64,000 nt of DNA from Candidatus Desulfovibrio trichonymphae (GTDB lineage Bacteria > Desulfobacterota > Desulfovibrionia > Desulfovibrionales > Desulfovibrionaceae), in NCBI RefSeq assembly GCF_002355955.1, contig NZ_AP017368.1, positions 558,001-622,000 on the forward strand, written 5' to 3'. Within the stretch, counting starts at the first letter, position 1, and every line of letters begins with the position of its first letter. Shown piece by piece: positions 17,795 to 26,924 of this stretch. The notes below the pieces were generated by a model that was not told the origin of the DNA, did not search any database, and saw nothing but the letters and a program-made list of their open reading frames with translations. The translations under genes and the position numbers were made by a program.

Positions 17795-19467
17795 TGCAAA
17801 GCCTCCGGCCAGTGTTCCGCAGCCAGTTCCCGCAATTTGTATTTTTGAATTTTGCCGCTGGCTGTGAGCGGAAATCTTTCTATTATTGTGATATATTTAG
17901 GAATTTTAAACCAGGATATTTTGCCGCGGCAAAAATCGCGCACATCTTCGGGCAGCACATCCGCTCCTGTACGGGGGATGACAAATGCCCCGACTTCTTC
18001 ACCGTACCTGCGGCTCGGTACGGCCACTACCTGTACGTCCAGCACGCCTTCCATCTGCAACAGAAATTCTTCCACCTCGCGCGGATAGACGTTTTCTCCG
18101 CCGCGGATGATCATGTCCTTGATGCGTCCGGTCACACGCACATAGCCGTGCTTGTCCATAACGCCCAGATCTCCGGAATGCAGCCAGCCTTCCGGGCTGA
18201 TGGTCTTGGCCGTGTCTTCGGGCATTTTATGATAGCCTTTCATGACATTGTAGCCCCGGCAGAGAATTTCACCCACTTCGCCACGGGGCAGTTCCTCACA
18301 TGTGTCCGGGTCGCCTATGCGCACTTCAATGCCGGGCATGGCGCAACCCACAGTTTCGCACCGCAATGTGAGGGGATCACTGATGTCCGACTGCGTCATC
18401 ACCGGCGAGCCTTCTGTCAGTCCGTAACAGATGGTGATTTCTTTCATGTACATGTCTTCCACAACACGGCGCATGAGCGGCTCAGGGCAGACGGAACCGG
18501 ACATGATGCCGGTGCGCAGACTTGAAACGTCAAAGCGTTTGAAAAGCTTGTGTTCAAGCTCGGCCAGAAACATGGTGGGCACACCGTAAAGCGCGGTGCA
18601 GCGTTCGCTGTCCACAGCGATCAGGGCTTTCAGGGGATTGAATGTTTCCAGAATGACCATGGTTGTGCCGTGGTTGACGCATGCCATAACGCCCAGCACA
18701 CAGCCGTAACAGTGAAAAAGCGGTACAGTGAGGCACAGGCGGTCTTTTTCTGTAAAACCCTGATGCCGGCCTATCCAGTAACCGTTCAGACCCACGCCGA
18801 CATGCGTCAGCATGACGCCGCGAGGAAAGCCTGTGGTGCCTGATGTGTATTGCATATTGATCACTTCCCACGGGTCAAGGGAGGCCTGGCGGGCTTTATA
18901 GTCCTCATCGTCGGTCATCACAGACATGGCCAGGATTTCCGGCACGGAATACATGCCACGGTGTTTTTCAGCCCCCAGAAAGCACACCCGTTTCAGATGC
19001 GGCAGCGCTACGCAGCGTATATCTGCGCGCGGCCGCGTGCGCAGTTCCGGGACAATATCATAGAGTGTGGCCAAAAAATCGTGGTCGCGCAGTCCGTCGA
19101 TAATAAAGATATTTTCGCATTCGGAGTGATGCAGCAAATAGCGCAGCTCGTGTTCACGGTAGTTGGTGTTGACCGTCAGCAGAATGGCCCCTATCTTGGC
19201 AGTGGCAAATTGCAGCGTCACCCAGTAGGGCACGTTTGTGGCCCATACAGCCACTTTTTCGCCTTTTTCCACGCCAAGAGCCATCAGCCCTTTGGCAAAC
19301 TGATCCACTATGGCGGCAAATTCCCGCCAGGTTTTTCGGTAGTTGCGGTCAGCGTAAACCACTGCTTCCACATCGGGGAAGCGCTCCACCGTATGGTCGA
19401 GAATCTGCCCCACAGTCCATTCGCGCAGCTCAAACTGCGCCTGACGTTCGCGTACTTTTTTGTCCAT
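17791..19467 (-). CDS. Acyl-CoA synthetase (AMP-forming), FadD-like
   Basis: 558 residues of the ANL adenylating superfamily. The phosphate-binding motif YTSGTTGFPRGVMLTH, the A5 motif CYGLTEGSPV, GWLHSGDLGVMD, GRIKDMIIRGGENVYPREVEEFL and the catalytic C-terminal Lys in PLTASGKIQKYKLRE are all present, at normal length. It activates a carboxylic acid to the acyl-CoA through an acyl-AMP; medium- or long-chain fatty acids are most likely, but the substrate is not readable from sequence. It lies downstream of a cupin-type regulator on the same strand (15-bp gap) and is followed, with overlap, by the dead sppA. Confidence 0.9.
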   Translation of the reverse strand: MDKKVRERQAQFELREWTVGQILDHTVERFPDVEAVVYADRNYRKTWREFAAIVDQFAKGLMALGVEKGEKVAVWATNVPYWVTLQFATAKIGAILLTVNTNYREHELRYLLHHSECENIFIIDGLRDHDFLATLYDIVPELRTRPRADIRCVALPHLKRVCFLGAEKHRGMYSVPEILAMSVMTDDEDYKARQASLDPWEVINMQYTSGTTGFPRGVMLTHVGVGLNGYWIGRHQGFTEKDRLCLTVPLFHCYGCVLGVMACVNHGTTMVILETFNPLKALIAVDSERCTALYGVPTMFLAELEHKLFKRFDVSSLRTGIMSGSVCPEPLMRRVVEDMYMKEITICYGLTEGSPVMTQSDISDPLTLRCETVGCAMPGIEVRIGDPDTCEELPRGEVGEILCRGYNVMKGYHKMPEDTAKTISPEGWLHSGDLGVMDKHGYVRVTGRIKDMIIRGGENVYPREVEEFLLQMEGVLDVQVVAVPSRRYGEEVGAFVIPRTGADVLPEDVRDFCRGKISWFKIPKYITIIERFPLTASGKIQKYKLRELAAEHWPEALQ

Positions 19468-19481
19468 GCCGTTTTCTGTGT

Positions 19482-20051
19482 TCAGGAACTGTAGATGACT
19501 GCCAGAATCTGCGCCGGTTCATTGCTCGCCGCGCCCGCGTAGTGCGGTACTATGGAATTGTAATAAATGGTTTCGCCGGCCCTGAGTATATGCTTTTCAC
19601 GCCCGTAAATCACAAGCATTTCGCCCTCAAGCACCAGCATGAACTCTTCGCCCTGATGGGAAATGAGCTTGTATTCTTCGCCTGCATTGGGGAGCATTGT
19701 GATGAAAAAAGGATCCATGTTGCGGTCGCTCTTGCCCTGGCCGAGGGAGCGGTGCACATACGTCGGGCGCGCCGCATGGCCGGTATGAAGAGCGTTGGCT
19801 TCCTTCCCCTCGCCGATTCTGGAGATGGCGGGATCGCGCGTTTCCTGATCGTCCATAAATGTGCCCAGACGCACACCGAGGGTACGGGCCACTTTTTGCA
19901 GCGGACCAAGACTCGGGTAAATTTCGCCGTTTTCCAGCTTGTCAAGAAATTCAACGCTAAGCCCCGTGTTGTCTGCCAGATCAGACAAACCGATGCCGCG
20001 TTCCTGCCTGAAAGAGCGTATTCTCGCGCCAATGCCGGATTCAGTAGACAT
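19482..20051 (-). CDS. XRE-family transcriptional regulator with C-terminal cupin domain
   Basis: 189 residues. Residues ~6-65 form a Cro/C1-type HTH (IGARIRSFRQERGIGLSDLA, then LSVEFLDKLENGEIYPSLGPL) and ~110-185 a cupin barrel (KLISHQGEEFMLVLEGEMLV, LRAGETIYYNSIVPHYAGAA). The start at 20051 follows CAGGAG; upstream in-frame codons lack coding character. HTH-cupin proteins sense a small ligand and control nearby operons, so it probably controls the acyl-CoA synthetase gene 15 bp downstream. The pairing with AMP-binding synthetases is common in deltaproteobacteria. Confidence 0.88.
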   Translation of the reverse strand: MSTESGIGARIRSFRQERGIGLSDLADNTGLSVEFLDKLENGEIYPSLGPLQKVARTLGVRLGTFMDDQETRDPAISRIGEGKEANALHTGHAARPTYVHRSLGQGKSDRNMDPFFITMLPNAGEEYKLISHQGEEFMLVLEGEMLVIYGREKHILRAGETIYYNSIVPHYAGAASNEPAQILAVIYSS

Positions 20052-20277
20052 ACACAGGCTCCTGGTTTGCACTGCGGGTTGACTGGTTAAATTATAGATC
20101 GGCACAATAGCGAAAAGTTGATTTCCCCGCAAGCCTACTGCAGCGCCTTCACCTTTTTTAGCGAAATAACAATATACCAAAATGGTTATATATAACAATT
20201 ATTAATTATTGTCTTTTCTTTGTTTGGCCTGCACGGCATTTTGTGTTAATAACGCCGGAAACCACACCGGAGGCGGC

Positions 20278-21555
20278 ATGTCGGATATGAAGGCCATCTA
20301 CAGCACTGTTCATAAAGATGCTTTTCCCGAGACAATGACCATTTTGCTCGGGGAAGAAAAACTTGTTTATAAAAAGCGCGTCTGGACGATTGATAACGAA
20401 GAAAAAGGCCTCCGTTACGGCGAAAATCCCGATCAGCCGGCCGCGCTCTATGCCCTGCGGGATGGTGCGATCACCTGCGGCGGGCTTGCCTGGCGCGGGC
20501 CTGAACACGGCATTGTCTCTGTGCTTACCGAAGCGCAGATAATTCAGGCGGGCAAGCATCCGGGAAAGATAAACCTCACGGATGTGGACAACGGCGTCAA
20601 CATACTCCAGTATCTTGCAGAACGCCCGGCCGCGCTTGTTTTGAAGCACAACAATCCCTGCGGCGCCGCCTGGACTGAGAAGGGCGTGGCGTGTGCGCTC
20701 ACGCGTGCCGTCATGTGCGACCGCATTGCCGCTTTCGGAGGCGCGGTAGTCGTGAACCGGCCGTTCAGCCGTGAGGCGGCGGAAATTGTAGCTTCAGCGT
20801 ATTTTGAAGTGGTGGCCGCGCCTGCCTTTGAAGAAGGCGTGGTACAGATTCTGAAAAGCCGTAAAAATCTGCGCATTATGGAGCTTCCCGGTCTTGCGCG
20901 TCTTGAGGAACTGACGCGTTCTGCGTTTCTGGATGTCAAAAGTCTCTCTGACGGCGGCATTATTTTGCAGAAATCTTTTGTCAGCCGCATTCGCGCCGCT
21001 GAGGACTTTTTGCCCGCCAAGGCGACCACGCGGGAAGGCCTTGCCGTTACGGCGCGCCGCCCCGCAAAAATGGAGCTGGACGATTTGCGTTTTGCCTGGG
21101 CCGTGGAGGCGGGTGTCACGTCCAATTCCGTTATTTTTGTCCGCAACGGGGCCACGCTGGCCATCGGCACCGGTGAACAGGATCGTGTAGGCTGCGTGGA
21201 ACTGGCTATCCACAAGGCGTATACAAAATATGCCGATGCGCTGGCGTTCAGAGAACTTGGGCTTTCTCTCTACGAACTCAAACAAAGGGCTGCCGAGGAT
21301 CCGGCTATGCAGGAAAAACTGGCGGATATTGAGCGCCGCACGCGTGGATCCCGCGCTGGTCTTGCCGGTTCAGCTCTGATTTCCGACGGCTTTTTCCCCT
21401 TCCGTGACGGGGTAGATGTGGCTGTATGCGAAGGAGTTTCGGCCATTGCCCAGCCGGGCGGCTCGCTGCGCGACGCGGAAGTGATTATGGCTTGCAATGA
21501 GGCAAAGCCACAGGTGGCGATGCTGTTTACAGGTCAGCGCTCGTTCAGACATTAG
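20278..21555 (+). CDS. purH: AICAR formyltransferase (PurH without IMP cyclohydrolase domain)
   Basis: 425 residues matching only the formyltransferase half of bifunctional PurH. Motifs include LRYGENPDQPAALYA, the catalytic LVLKHNNPCGAA, RIAAFGGAVVVNRPF, GVTSNSVIFVRNGATLAIGTGEQDRV and SALISDGFFPFRDGVDVA. The N-terminal MGS-like IMP cyclohydrolase domain (~200 residues) is absent, so ring closure to IMP must come from another gene. The ATG at 20278 follows GGAGGCGGC; an earlier in-frame ATG at 20209 has no such site. cbiA starts 8 bp after its stop. Confidence 0.92.
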   Translation: MSDMKAIYSTVHKDAFPETMTILLGEEKLVYKKRVWTIDNEEKGLRYGENPDQPAALYALRDGAITCGGLAWRGPEHGIVSVLTEAQIIQAGKHPGKINLTDVDNGVNILQYLAERPAALVLKHNNPCGAAWTEKGVACALTRAVMCDRIAAFGGAVVVNRPFSREAAEIVASAYFEVVAAPAFEEGVVQILKSRKNLRIMELPGLARLEELTRSAFLDVKSLSDGGIILQKSFVSRIRAAEDFLPAKATTREGLAVTARRPAKMELDDLRFAWAVEAGVTSNSVIFVRNGATLAIGTGEQDRVGCVELAIHKAYTKYADALAFRELGLSLYELKQRAAEDPAMQEKLADIERRTRGSRAGLAGSALISDGFFPFRDGVDVAVCEGVSAIAQPGGSLRDAEVIMACNEAKPQVAMLFTGQRSFRH

Positions 21556-21563
21556 TCGGCGTT

Positions 21564-23084
21564 ATGTTGACAGATTGTGGTCTTTCCGGCGTGAACACAC
21601 CCGCGGTCACAGCGCGGGTGTGCGTCTCCGCGCTTTCCGGCGGCGGCGGCAAAACTCTATTTTCTCTGGGGCTGGCGCGTGCGTTGACGCAGATTGGCCA
21701 GACAGTCAAACCCTTCAAGAAAGGGCCGGATTATATTGACGCGGCTTGGCTTGCACTGGCGGCAGGGCAACCGGTGACCAATTTGGATCCTTATTTTCTG
21801 TCGCCCGCGCGTCTGCGCGATCTTTTTGTTCACGCCGTCACACAGGCAAAAGCCGTCGAAAAATCCGGAAAAACAGTGCTTGGGCTTGTGGAAGGCAACA
21901 GGGGGCTGTATGACGGTCTGGACACGGCAGGCTCCTGTTCTACGGCGGCTCTGGCCCGCGCTCTTAATTGTCCCATACTGCTCAGCCTTAACTGCACCAA
22001 GATGACCCGCACGGCAGCGGCCCTCGTCCAGGGCGTGTGTAATTTTGAGCCTGGGCTCACGTTCTGCGGCCTTGTGATCAGCCATGTGGGTTCTGCCCGG
22101 CATGAAACCGTTCTGCGCCGGGCGCTAGAATATTATACGGATATGCCCGTGCTGGGCGCTTTGCCGCGTCTTTCTGAAAATCCTCTGCCTGAACGGCGCA
22201 TGGGCATAGCCAGCTTTGGCGAGCGCCTGTCCGCAACGGCGGAAAACGCGCTTGCCGTGCTGGCGTCTTTTGTGCGCGAGCATGTGGATGTTGCCGCTGT
22301 GCTTGCCGCGGCTCACTGTGCGCCGGCGTTGAGGGAAGAAATGCCCTTTTGGCGGGAAGATGCAGCGCGCTGCCTGAGCGTCACTTCTGGAGATGACGGA
22401 GACAAGCTGGCGACAAGGCGGACGCCGCTCTGCAAACCGCGTATAGGCTATGTGCACGATGAGGCACTGTGGTTTTATTATCAGGAAAATTTGGATGCCC
22501 TCTCCCTGTCAGGCGCAGAATTGACGCGCCTTTCATTGCTTGACGGCGCGGCGTGGCCGCGACTGGACGGTCTGTATCTGGGCGGCGGCTTTCCGGAAGA
22601 CATGGCCGCCGAACTGAGCGTTTCGCCTCATCTGTCAATGCTCGTTGCGCTTGCGCAAAGTGGCGTGCCCGTCTATGCGGAATGTGGCGGTTTTATGCTG
22701 CTGGCGCGCGGCATTGAGCGGGATGGCCGCTTGTGGAAGATGAGCGGCGTTTTTCCTGTGACAGCCCGTTTTTGCGAAAAACCGCAAGGGCTTGGTTATG
22801 TGAGCGCCAGAGTGGTGCGGGAAAATCCTTGGTTTCCTGTGGGGCTTGCGTTGCGCGGGCACGAATTTCATTATTCCCGCTGTGAATGGACGGGAGAAGC
22901 TCCTTCATGCGTTTTTTTACTTGAGCAGGGAACGGGCATGGGGGCAATCGGGGGCACGTTTCATGACGGCCTTGCGCATAACAATGTCTTTGCCGCATAC
23001 ACGCATATTTTTGCGCCGTCCGTGCCCTGCTGGGCTCACAATTTTACACGTATGGCCCTCAATTGTCAGCGTGAACAACTCTAA
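21564..23084 (+). CDS. cbiA: Cobyrinate a,c-diamide synthase family protein (CbiA, or DsrN-type sirohaem amidase)
   Basis: 506 residues: an N-terminal dethiobiotin-synthetase-like ATPase domain with P-loop SALSGGGGKTLFSLGLARAL and KPFKKGPDYIDAAW, EGNRGLYDGLD, and a C-terminal class I glutaminase-like domain with LYLGGGFPEDMAAEL, the nucleophile Cys in VPVYAECGGFMLLARG and RGHEFHYSRCEW. The family amidates the a and c carboxylates of cobyrinate with glutamine and ATP. In sulfate reducers a close relative, DsrN, amidates sirohaem for sulfite reductase, and sequence alone does not separate them. No dsr genes are in the window and corrin genes are present, so CbiA is slightly favoured. Probably co-transcribed with purH. 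Confidence 0.87.
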   Translation: MLTDCGLSGVNTPAVTARVCVSALSGGGGKTLFSLGLARALTQIGQTVKPFKKGPDYIDAAWLALAAGQPVTNLDPYFLSPARLRDLFVHAVTQAKAVEKSGKTVLGLVEGNRGLYDGLDTAGSCSTAALARALNCPILLSLNCTKMTRTAAALVQGVCNFEPGLTFCGLVISHVGSARHETVLRRALEYYTDMPVLGALPRLSENPLPERRMGIASFGERLSATAENALAVLASFVREHVDVAAVLAAAHCAPALREEMPFWREDAARCLSVTSGDDGDKLATRRTPLCKPRIGYVHDEALWFYYQENLDALSLSGAELTRLSLLDGAAWPRLDGLYLGGGFPEDMAAELSVSPHLSMLVALAQSGVPVYAECGGFMLLARGIERDGRLWKMSGVFPVTARFCEKPQGLGYVSARVVRENPWFPVGLALRGHEFHYSRCEWTGEAPSCVFLLEQGTGMGAIGGTFHDGLAHNNVFAAYTHIFAPSVPCWAHNFTRMALNCQREQL

Positions 23085-23325
23085 AAACAACGGCGCGGCA
23101 ATCCGTCTCATTTCATATCTAATGTGCTTAGCCCCAAAGTGAATCTGATGAAATCTTTTGGGGTGTTTGCAGCCGTTGGCAAGATTATAACCCATAAGAA
23201 CGCGTGCAAATGCCTTTTGAGTTCTTCATGCTTTTTGTACAATGGCAACGGCCGACAGTGGCTTCTTTGACAGATCTGTTCATTCGTTTCCACTTGCCCA
23301 TAATTATGACCTTCGGGGGAACATG

Positions 23326-23697
23326 ATGCGGCGTTTTACCGCGAAATGCGGAAGAATAGCGATAACTCTGCACCTGTTGCGCATGGGGCCGGACGCGCAG
23401 GTGGTTATCAGCGGCGGCCGCGCCCATCTGGGCGCCGTTGCGTTGGCATTCCCCACCGCAGACGGCACGCGACCGCGGGAGCAGGCCATCCGCCTGCCCG
23501 GTCACAGAGAAGACAACTTGGCCGCGCACGCGGCGCGGCGCATGGCGACAGCACTCGGCTGCGCCGTCTGCGTGAGCGCGGGCATACATTACGAGCATAT
23601 CACGCAGGAAGAAATTGCCCTTGCGGAAAACCTCGCGGCCGACCTGACCGAGCGTTGCCTCACAGCGCTGGCGAACAGGGGGGTCACGCCGTGCTGA
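23326..23697 (+). CDS. LpdD-like protein (possible prenylated-flavin chaperone domain)
   Basis: About 123 residues: MRRFTAKCGRIAITLHLLRM, VISGGRAHLGAVALAFP, HREDNLAAHAARRMATALG and a tail CVSAGIHYEHITQEEIALAE with a long acidic helix. The GG-x-H-x-G-A-V-A core, the H-R-E-D and the G-I-H-x-x-x-I pattern fit the small LpdD family, whose members help load prenylated FMN into UbiD-type decarboxylases. ATG at 23323 or 23326 follows GGGGGA. No UbiD gene is adjacent; ubiX is 17 kb away. The family call is from memory of the pattern and is moderately secure. Confidence 0.5.
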   Translation: MRRFTAKCGRIAITLHLLRMGPDAQVVISGGRAHLGAVALAFPTADGTRPREQAIRLPGHREDNLAAHAARRMATALGCAVCVSAGIHYEHITQEEIALAENLAADLTERCLTALANRGVTPC

Positions 23698-23901
23698 CTT
23701 GTCAAAGAACTGGAAGAATTATGCATTTCAGCTGGCTAGAAAAAAGTTTCAGAGGAGGCTGCGGAAAGAACCGTTTTTATCTGTTTGAAAGCTTATGGAC
23801 GTGCGGAGACGGTCGACGCTGCAGCCACACGGCTCATGCGCACGTCCGCTACGCCCGCAGATCGCGGCATACTGGCGGCTTCCAGAGTCATCCTTAGCTG
23901 T

Positions 23902-24951
23902 TCATGGGCGTACGCAGTCCGCCCACGACCCTCCAGCAGCAGGAGATCCGCCGTGCGTTCCCTTGTCCAGCCGCCGTATTTCCTCACTCGGCGCAGAGGA
24001 TTCAAGACGCGCACCGCCGGCGCCAGCGGCCTCCAGCCCCTGCGCCGACAGCATGTCCATGTCCTCGTCTACGCCCTGTCCCTGCTTCGTAGTAAGATAA
24101 CCGCCCGTCAGCATGGCGTTGGCGCCGGCGGCAAATATCTCGTGCTGTCGGCCGCCGAGAATCAGGGGGCGGCCGCCGCAGACGCGCAGAGTTGCTTCGG
24201 GCAGAATATGGCGGAACACGGCAATGATACGCAGAGCTTCGTCAGCAGCCAGCGGCTCTTGCCCTGCCAGCGGCGTTTGCGGGTGGGGGTGCAGAAAATT
24301 CAGGGGAATATGGCACACGCCCAGCTCTTTGAGGCTGAAGGCAAAATCAATGCGCTCCCGCCATGTTTCGCCCATACCGAACAGCCCGCCGGTGCATGCC
24401 TGAAGGCCAGCGCGTGTGGCCCGCAGCACGGTGTCGCGGCGTTGCGCCCAAGTCTGCGTGGTGCAAATGCTTGGGTACAGGCTTTTCGCCGTTTCAAGAT
24501 TGTGATGATACCGCCGCACGCCGGCGCGGACCAGATCGTCAAACTGCCTGTCCGCAAGTCTGCCGAGCGAGACGCAGACACGCCGCCGCACGTCCTCAGG
24601 CAAGGCGGCCAGTAACGCGCACAGGCGCGTAAATTCCTCCCCACCGAGCGCAGCACCGCTGGTCACAATGCCTATATGCCCGACCGGTAGTGCCGCCAGG
24701 GTCAGAATACGGGCGCGCAAAACATCATCAGGCAAAAAATCAAAGACCTCAATGGGCGTGCTGTTGTGCCGGCTTTGGGAGCAAAAGCGGCAGTCCATGG
24801 CGCAATTGCCGCTACGGGCATTGATGATCGCGCACAAATCCACCTTGCGGCCGAACGCCGCTTCCCGCAGCCGCCCGGCGCCAGCCGTCAGTTGCGGCAG
24901 AGGCAGGGTCGAGAGTTCCAGCGCCTGCTCGCGCGTCAAAGACGTATTCAT
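23902..24951 (-). CDS. bioB: Biotin synthase
   Basis: 349 residues of the radical-SAM BioB family. ARSGNCAMDCRFCSQSRHN carries the C-x3-C-x2-C cluster ligand motif; HNLETAKSLYPSICTTQTWAQR, GLQACTGGLFGMGETWRERI, NFLHPHPQTPLAGQ and LTGGYLTTKQGQGVDEDM follow in order and supply the auxiliary [2Fe-2S] and substrate residues. It inserts sulfur into dethiobiotin. The ATG at 24951 follows AAGGGGCAG; the 22-codon in-frame extension upstream is not supported. The C-terminal ~35 residues are low-complexity. No other bio gene is adjacent; 23698-23901 shows only a shifted-frame reading. Confidence 0.93.
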   Translation of the reverse strand: MNTSLTREQALELSTLPLPQLTAGAGRLREAAFGRKVDLCAIINARSGNCAMDCRFCSQSRHNSTPIEVFDFLPDDVLRARILTLAALPVGHIGIVTSGAALGGEEFTRLCALLAALPEDVRRRVCVSLGRLADRQFDDLVRAGVRRYHHNLETAKSLYPSICTTQTWAQRRDTVLRATRAGLQACTGGLFGMGETWRERIDFAFSLKELGVCHIPLNFLHPHPQTPLAGQEPLAADEALRIIAVFRHILPEATLRVCGGRPLILGGRQHEIFAAGANAMLTGGYLTTKQGQGVDEDMDMLSAQGLEAAGAGGARLESSAPSEEIRRLDKGTHGGSPAAGGSWADCVRP

Positions 24952-25035
24952 GATCTGCCCCTTCTGTTGCCCGGAGCAGGAACCCCGCGCCCGCAGGCAA
25001 TGTTGAATCCGCCGCACGCCGAATTTGACGGAGCT

Positions 25036-25443
25036 CTATTTTTTTCTGATTTTACGACGCTTTTCCCACAGTTTCATGTCTTTCATCTTCCTGCGGCGTT
25101 CCCGCTGCAGTGCCTTGCATACCAAGGGAAAATTCTTTTTGAAGCCCCATTTCACCCTGTATTCGACAGAATCCATGCTATGGTTCGCCAGATGGCGCTT
25201 TGTCAGAATTTTGAAAACCTTTCCGCATTCAAGACACACAATGGATTGCTCTTTGACGGACTTGCGGGCTTCAACAAGCAATTCCGTGCTGTCCATCTCC
25301 ACAGGGGCGTTGCCGTCCATAACAGCGCGGATGCCGCCCGCCACCTTTTGAATAAAAGTTGTGATTTCCTCTTCTGTCATCACGCGAACACCAGCCTGCG
25401 CCCGTGTAATTTCCAAAGCCTCTTTCAGATAATCGTCCATCAT
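25036..25443 (-). CDS. MucR-family zinc-finger transcriptional regulator
   Basis: 135 residues starting MMDDYLKEALEITRAQAG after AGAGGT. The MucR/Ros signature is clear: VCLECGKVFKILTKRHLANH (C-x2-C ... H-x3-H zinc finger), then SMDSVEYRVKWGFKKNFPLV and a basic tail RERRRKMKDMKLWEKRRK. Such proteins bind AT-rich DNA and are abundant in desulfovibrios, where they act as global or phage/exopolysaccharide regulators; the target here is unknown. Upstream in-frame codons to 25560 lack coding character. Confidence 0.9.
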   Translation of the reverse strand: MMDDYLKEALEITRAQAGVRVMTEEEITTFIQKVAGGIRAVMDGNAPVEMDSTELLVEARKSVKEQSIVCLECGKVFKILTKRHLANHSMDSVEYRVKWGFKKNFPLVCKALQRERRRKMKDMKLWEKRRKIRKK

Positions 25444-25625
25444 TGACCTCTTCTGTGACAGTCTGAATATACAACACAGACACTTGCTGTGCTCATTCTG
25501 TATCGCAAAAAATGCCCTCACCGGATTAAGATGGGCGCATGTTATACAATGCGCTTTCACGCGTCAATATATTATGATATTATGGAACCATTATTACAGC
25601 GGCAAGTGTTTTTTTATGCAAAAAA

Positions 25626-26366
25626 TTAACGTCGAGTAAAATTTTCATACTTTGACGCTGTTCCAAGAAATTTTTCATTCATATATCGCCACTGTATATC
25701 ACGGGAATAACCAAGCCGCTCCGGCGTCACTTCAGAGGGAGCGGGGCCTTCAATAAAACTCTCTCTGGCCCGCTGTTCAAAGCCCCTGACAAAATCTCCC
25801 AAGCCCATCGGCATGGTGGAAAGCGAGACAATGCCTTCCGGAAGCGGCTCACGGTATTCCAAAATTATTTTATCTGTATAAAAGTTTGTCCTGGCCGCAA
25901 AGCCGCGGATTATCCACCGGGCGGGCGCGCCTTGCTCCACGCCTGCGACAAGCTGTGTGAAGGGGTCGCGGGCGCCGTCTACAATATAGGTACAGGCCTG
26001 AAATTCCATATTGTTCACAATCTCGACACCTTCATTCACGCTGAATGGCCGGCGCATAATGCCGTCCCAGTACCAGCCGTACGGCACCTCGGCATGCGCC
26101 GCAAGCGCCACAGGGCTTCGGGCATTGCCGTCACCGTACGCCACAAGCCACACGCGCGTCGGCAGCCCGCTCACCATGTTGCCGGCCATCGGACGGGCCG
26201 TGCCCTCCGCCCTGGCAAGCACAGGCATATTTTTTGCTTGAAAGGAAACAGCCGGCCTTGCCGTTGAAACATAAGCGGAACCGCTTATGCCCCGCCGTTG
26301 CGCAGCGGCGCAGCCGACAAGAACCGCGGCAAACAGAACAAAACAGCTGATGTGCAACCAGTTCAT
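25626..26366 (-). CDS. Predicted lipoprotein, possibly DUF4851
   Basis: About 246 residues beginning MNWLHISCFVLFAAVLVGCAA, a lipoprotein signal peptide with lipobox V-L-V-G-C. The rest contains LPTRVWLVAYGDGNARSPVAL, GWYWDGIMRRPFSVNEGVEIV and a C-terminal GYSRDIQWRYMNEKFLG. I associate it with the desulfovibrio lipoprotein family DUF4851, not securely. It probably sits in the envelope; function unknown. An upstream in-frame ATG at 26393 would weaken the signal peptide; neither start has a strong ribosome site. Frame intact. Confidence 0.65.
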   Translation of the reverse strand: MNWLHISCFVLFAAVLVGCAAAQRRGISGSAYVSTARPAVSFQAKNMPVLARAEGTARPMAGNMVSGLPTRVWLVAYGDGNARSPVALAAHAEVPYGWYWDGIMRRPFSVNEGVEIVNNMEFQACTYIVDGARDPFTQLVAGVEQGAPARWIIRGFAARTNFYTDKIILEYREPLPEGIVSLSTMPMGLGDFVRGFEQRARESFIEGPAPSEVTPERLGYSRDIQWRYMNEKFLGTASKYENFTRR

Positions 26367-26389
26367 TTCACATCGGCTAAATCGCACGT

Positions 26390-26614
26390 TCATTTGTGCA
26401 CGCGTAGGCGATGGCGATAGTCCGCCTGACGTGTCAGCAGCGAGGCCGGACTCGCCGCGAAGATGCTCTGCTCCACCGTGATGGCGTGCACCACGGTGCG
26501 GCCGAGCATGAAATCGGAGCGTTCCTTCGCGCTGCGCATGCCTATGGTCTGCTGCGCCAGAAGCCAGCGCGCCTCCCTGCCAAGCTTCCTGATCGTCAAT
26601 ACGTGTCTCAGCAT
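26390..26614 (-). pseudogene. Short fragment, possibly the N-terminus of a carbamoyltransferase-like protein
   Basis: 74 codons: MLRHVLTIRKLGREARWLLA, MRSAKERSDFMLGRTVVHAI, SLLTRQADYRH. The pattern recalls the first ~65 residues of ornithine/aspartate carbamoyltransferase-like proteins (L-x-I-x-x-L ... L-x-G-R-x-V), but the S-T-R-T-R carbamoyl-phosphate motif is not present. It ends just before the DUF4851-like gene. It may be a stub left by deletion, or a chance frame. Confidence 0.3.
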
Positions 26615-26924
26615 ATGCGCCCTCTAAAAAATGTCATCTCGTCAACGCAATGACAAAAACCTGACCTGCGTTTACAATAATAGCGCGGAACGCCCTTCAA
26701 GGCAAGTGACAACCCGCGAGATTGCCGCAAGGCGAATTCATTTCGCCACAACACGGCAAAAAACTTTGAATACCTCATGAAGGTCAGGCAACTGTTGCGT
26801 GGAATCAAGGCAAAAAGCAATAAAGACTTGTCTTCCTCCGCCGGGCTGTTATGAAGATAATTACGTCGGAAGACGCCGGGGGCTGGTTCAACTGGTCATG
26901 TGCAATCTCACAAGTTAAACAACT

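Noticed and set aside
23793-24014. Minus-strand ORF overlapping the bioB 3' end (KYGGWTRERTADLLLLEG)
   Set aside because: It is the shifted-frame reading of bioB codons with no start signal or family motifs.
23785-24615. Long plus-strand ORF antisense to bioB
   Set aside because: Mirror frame of a GC-rich gene; bioB on the other strand has all catalytic motifs.
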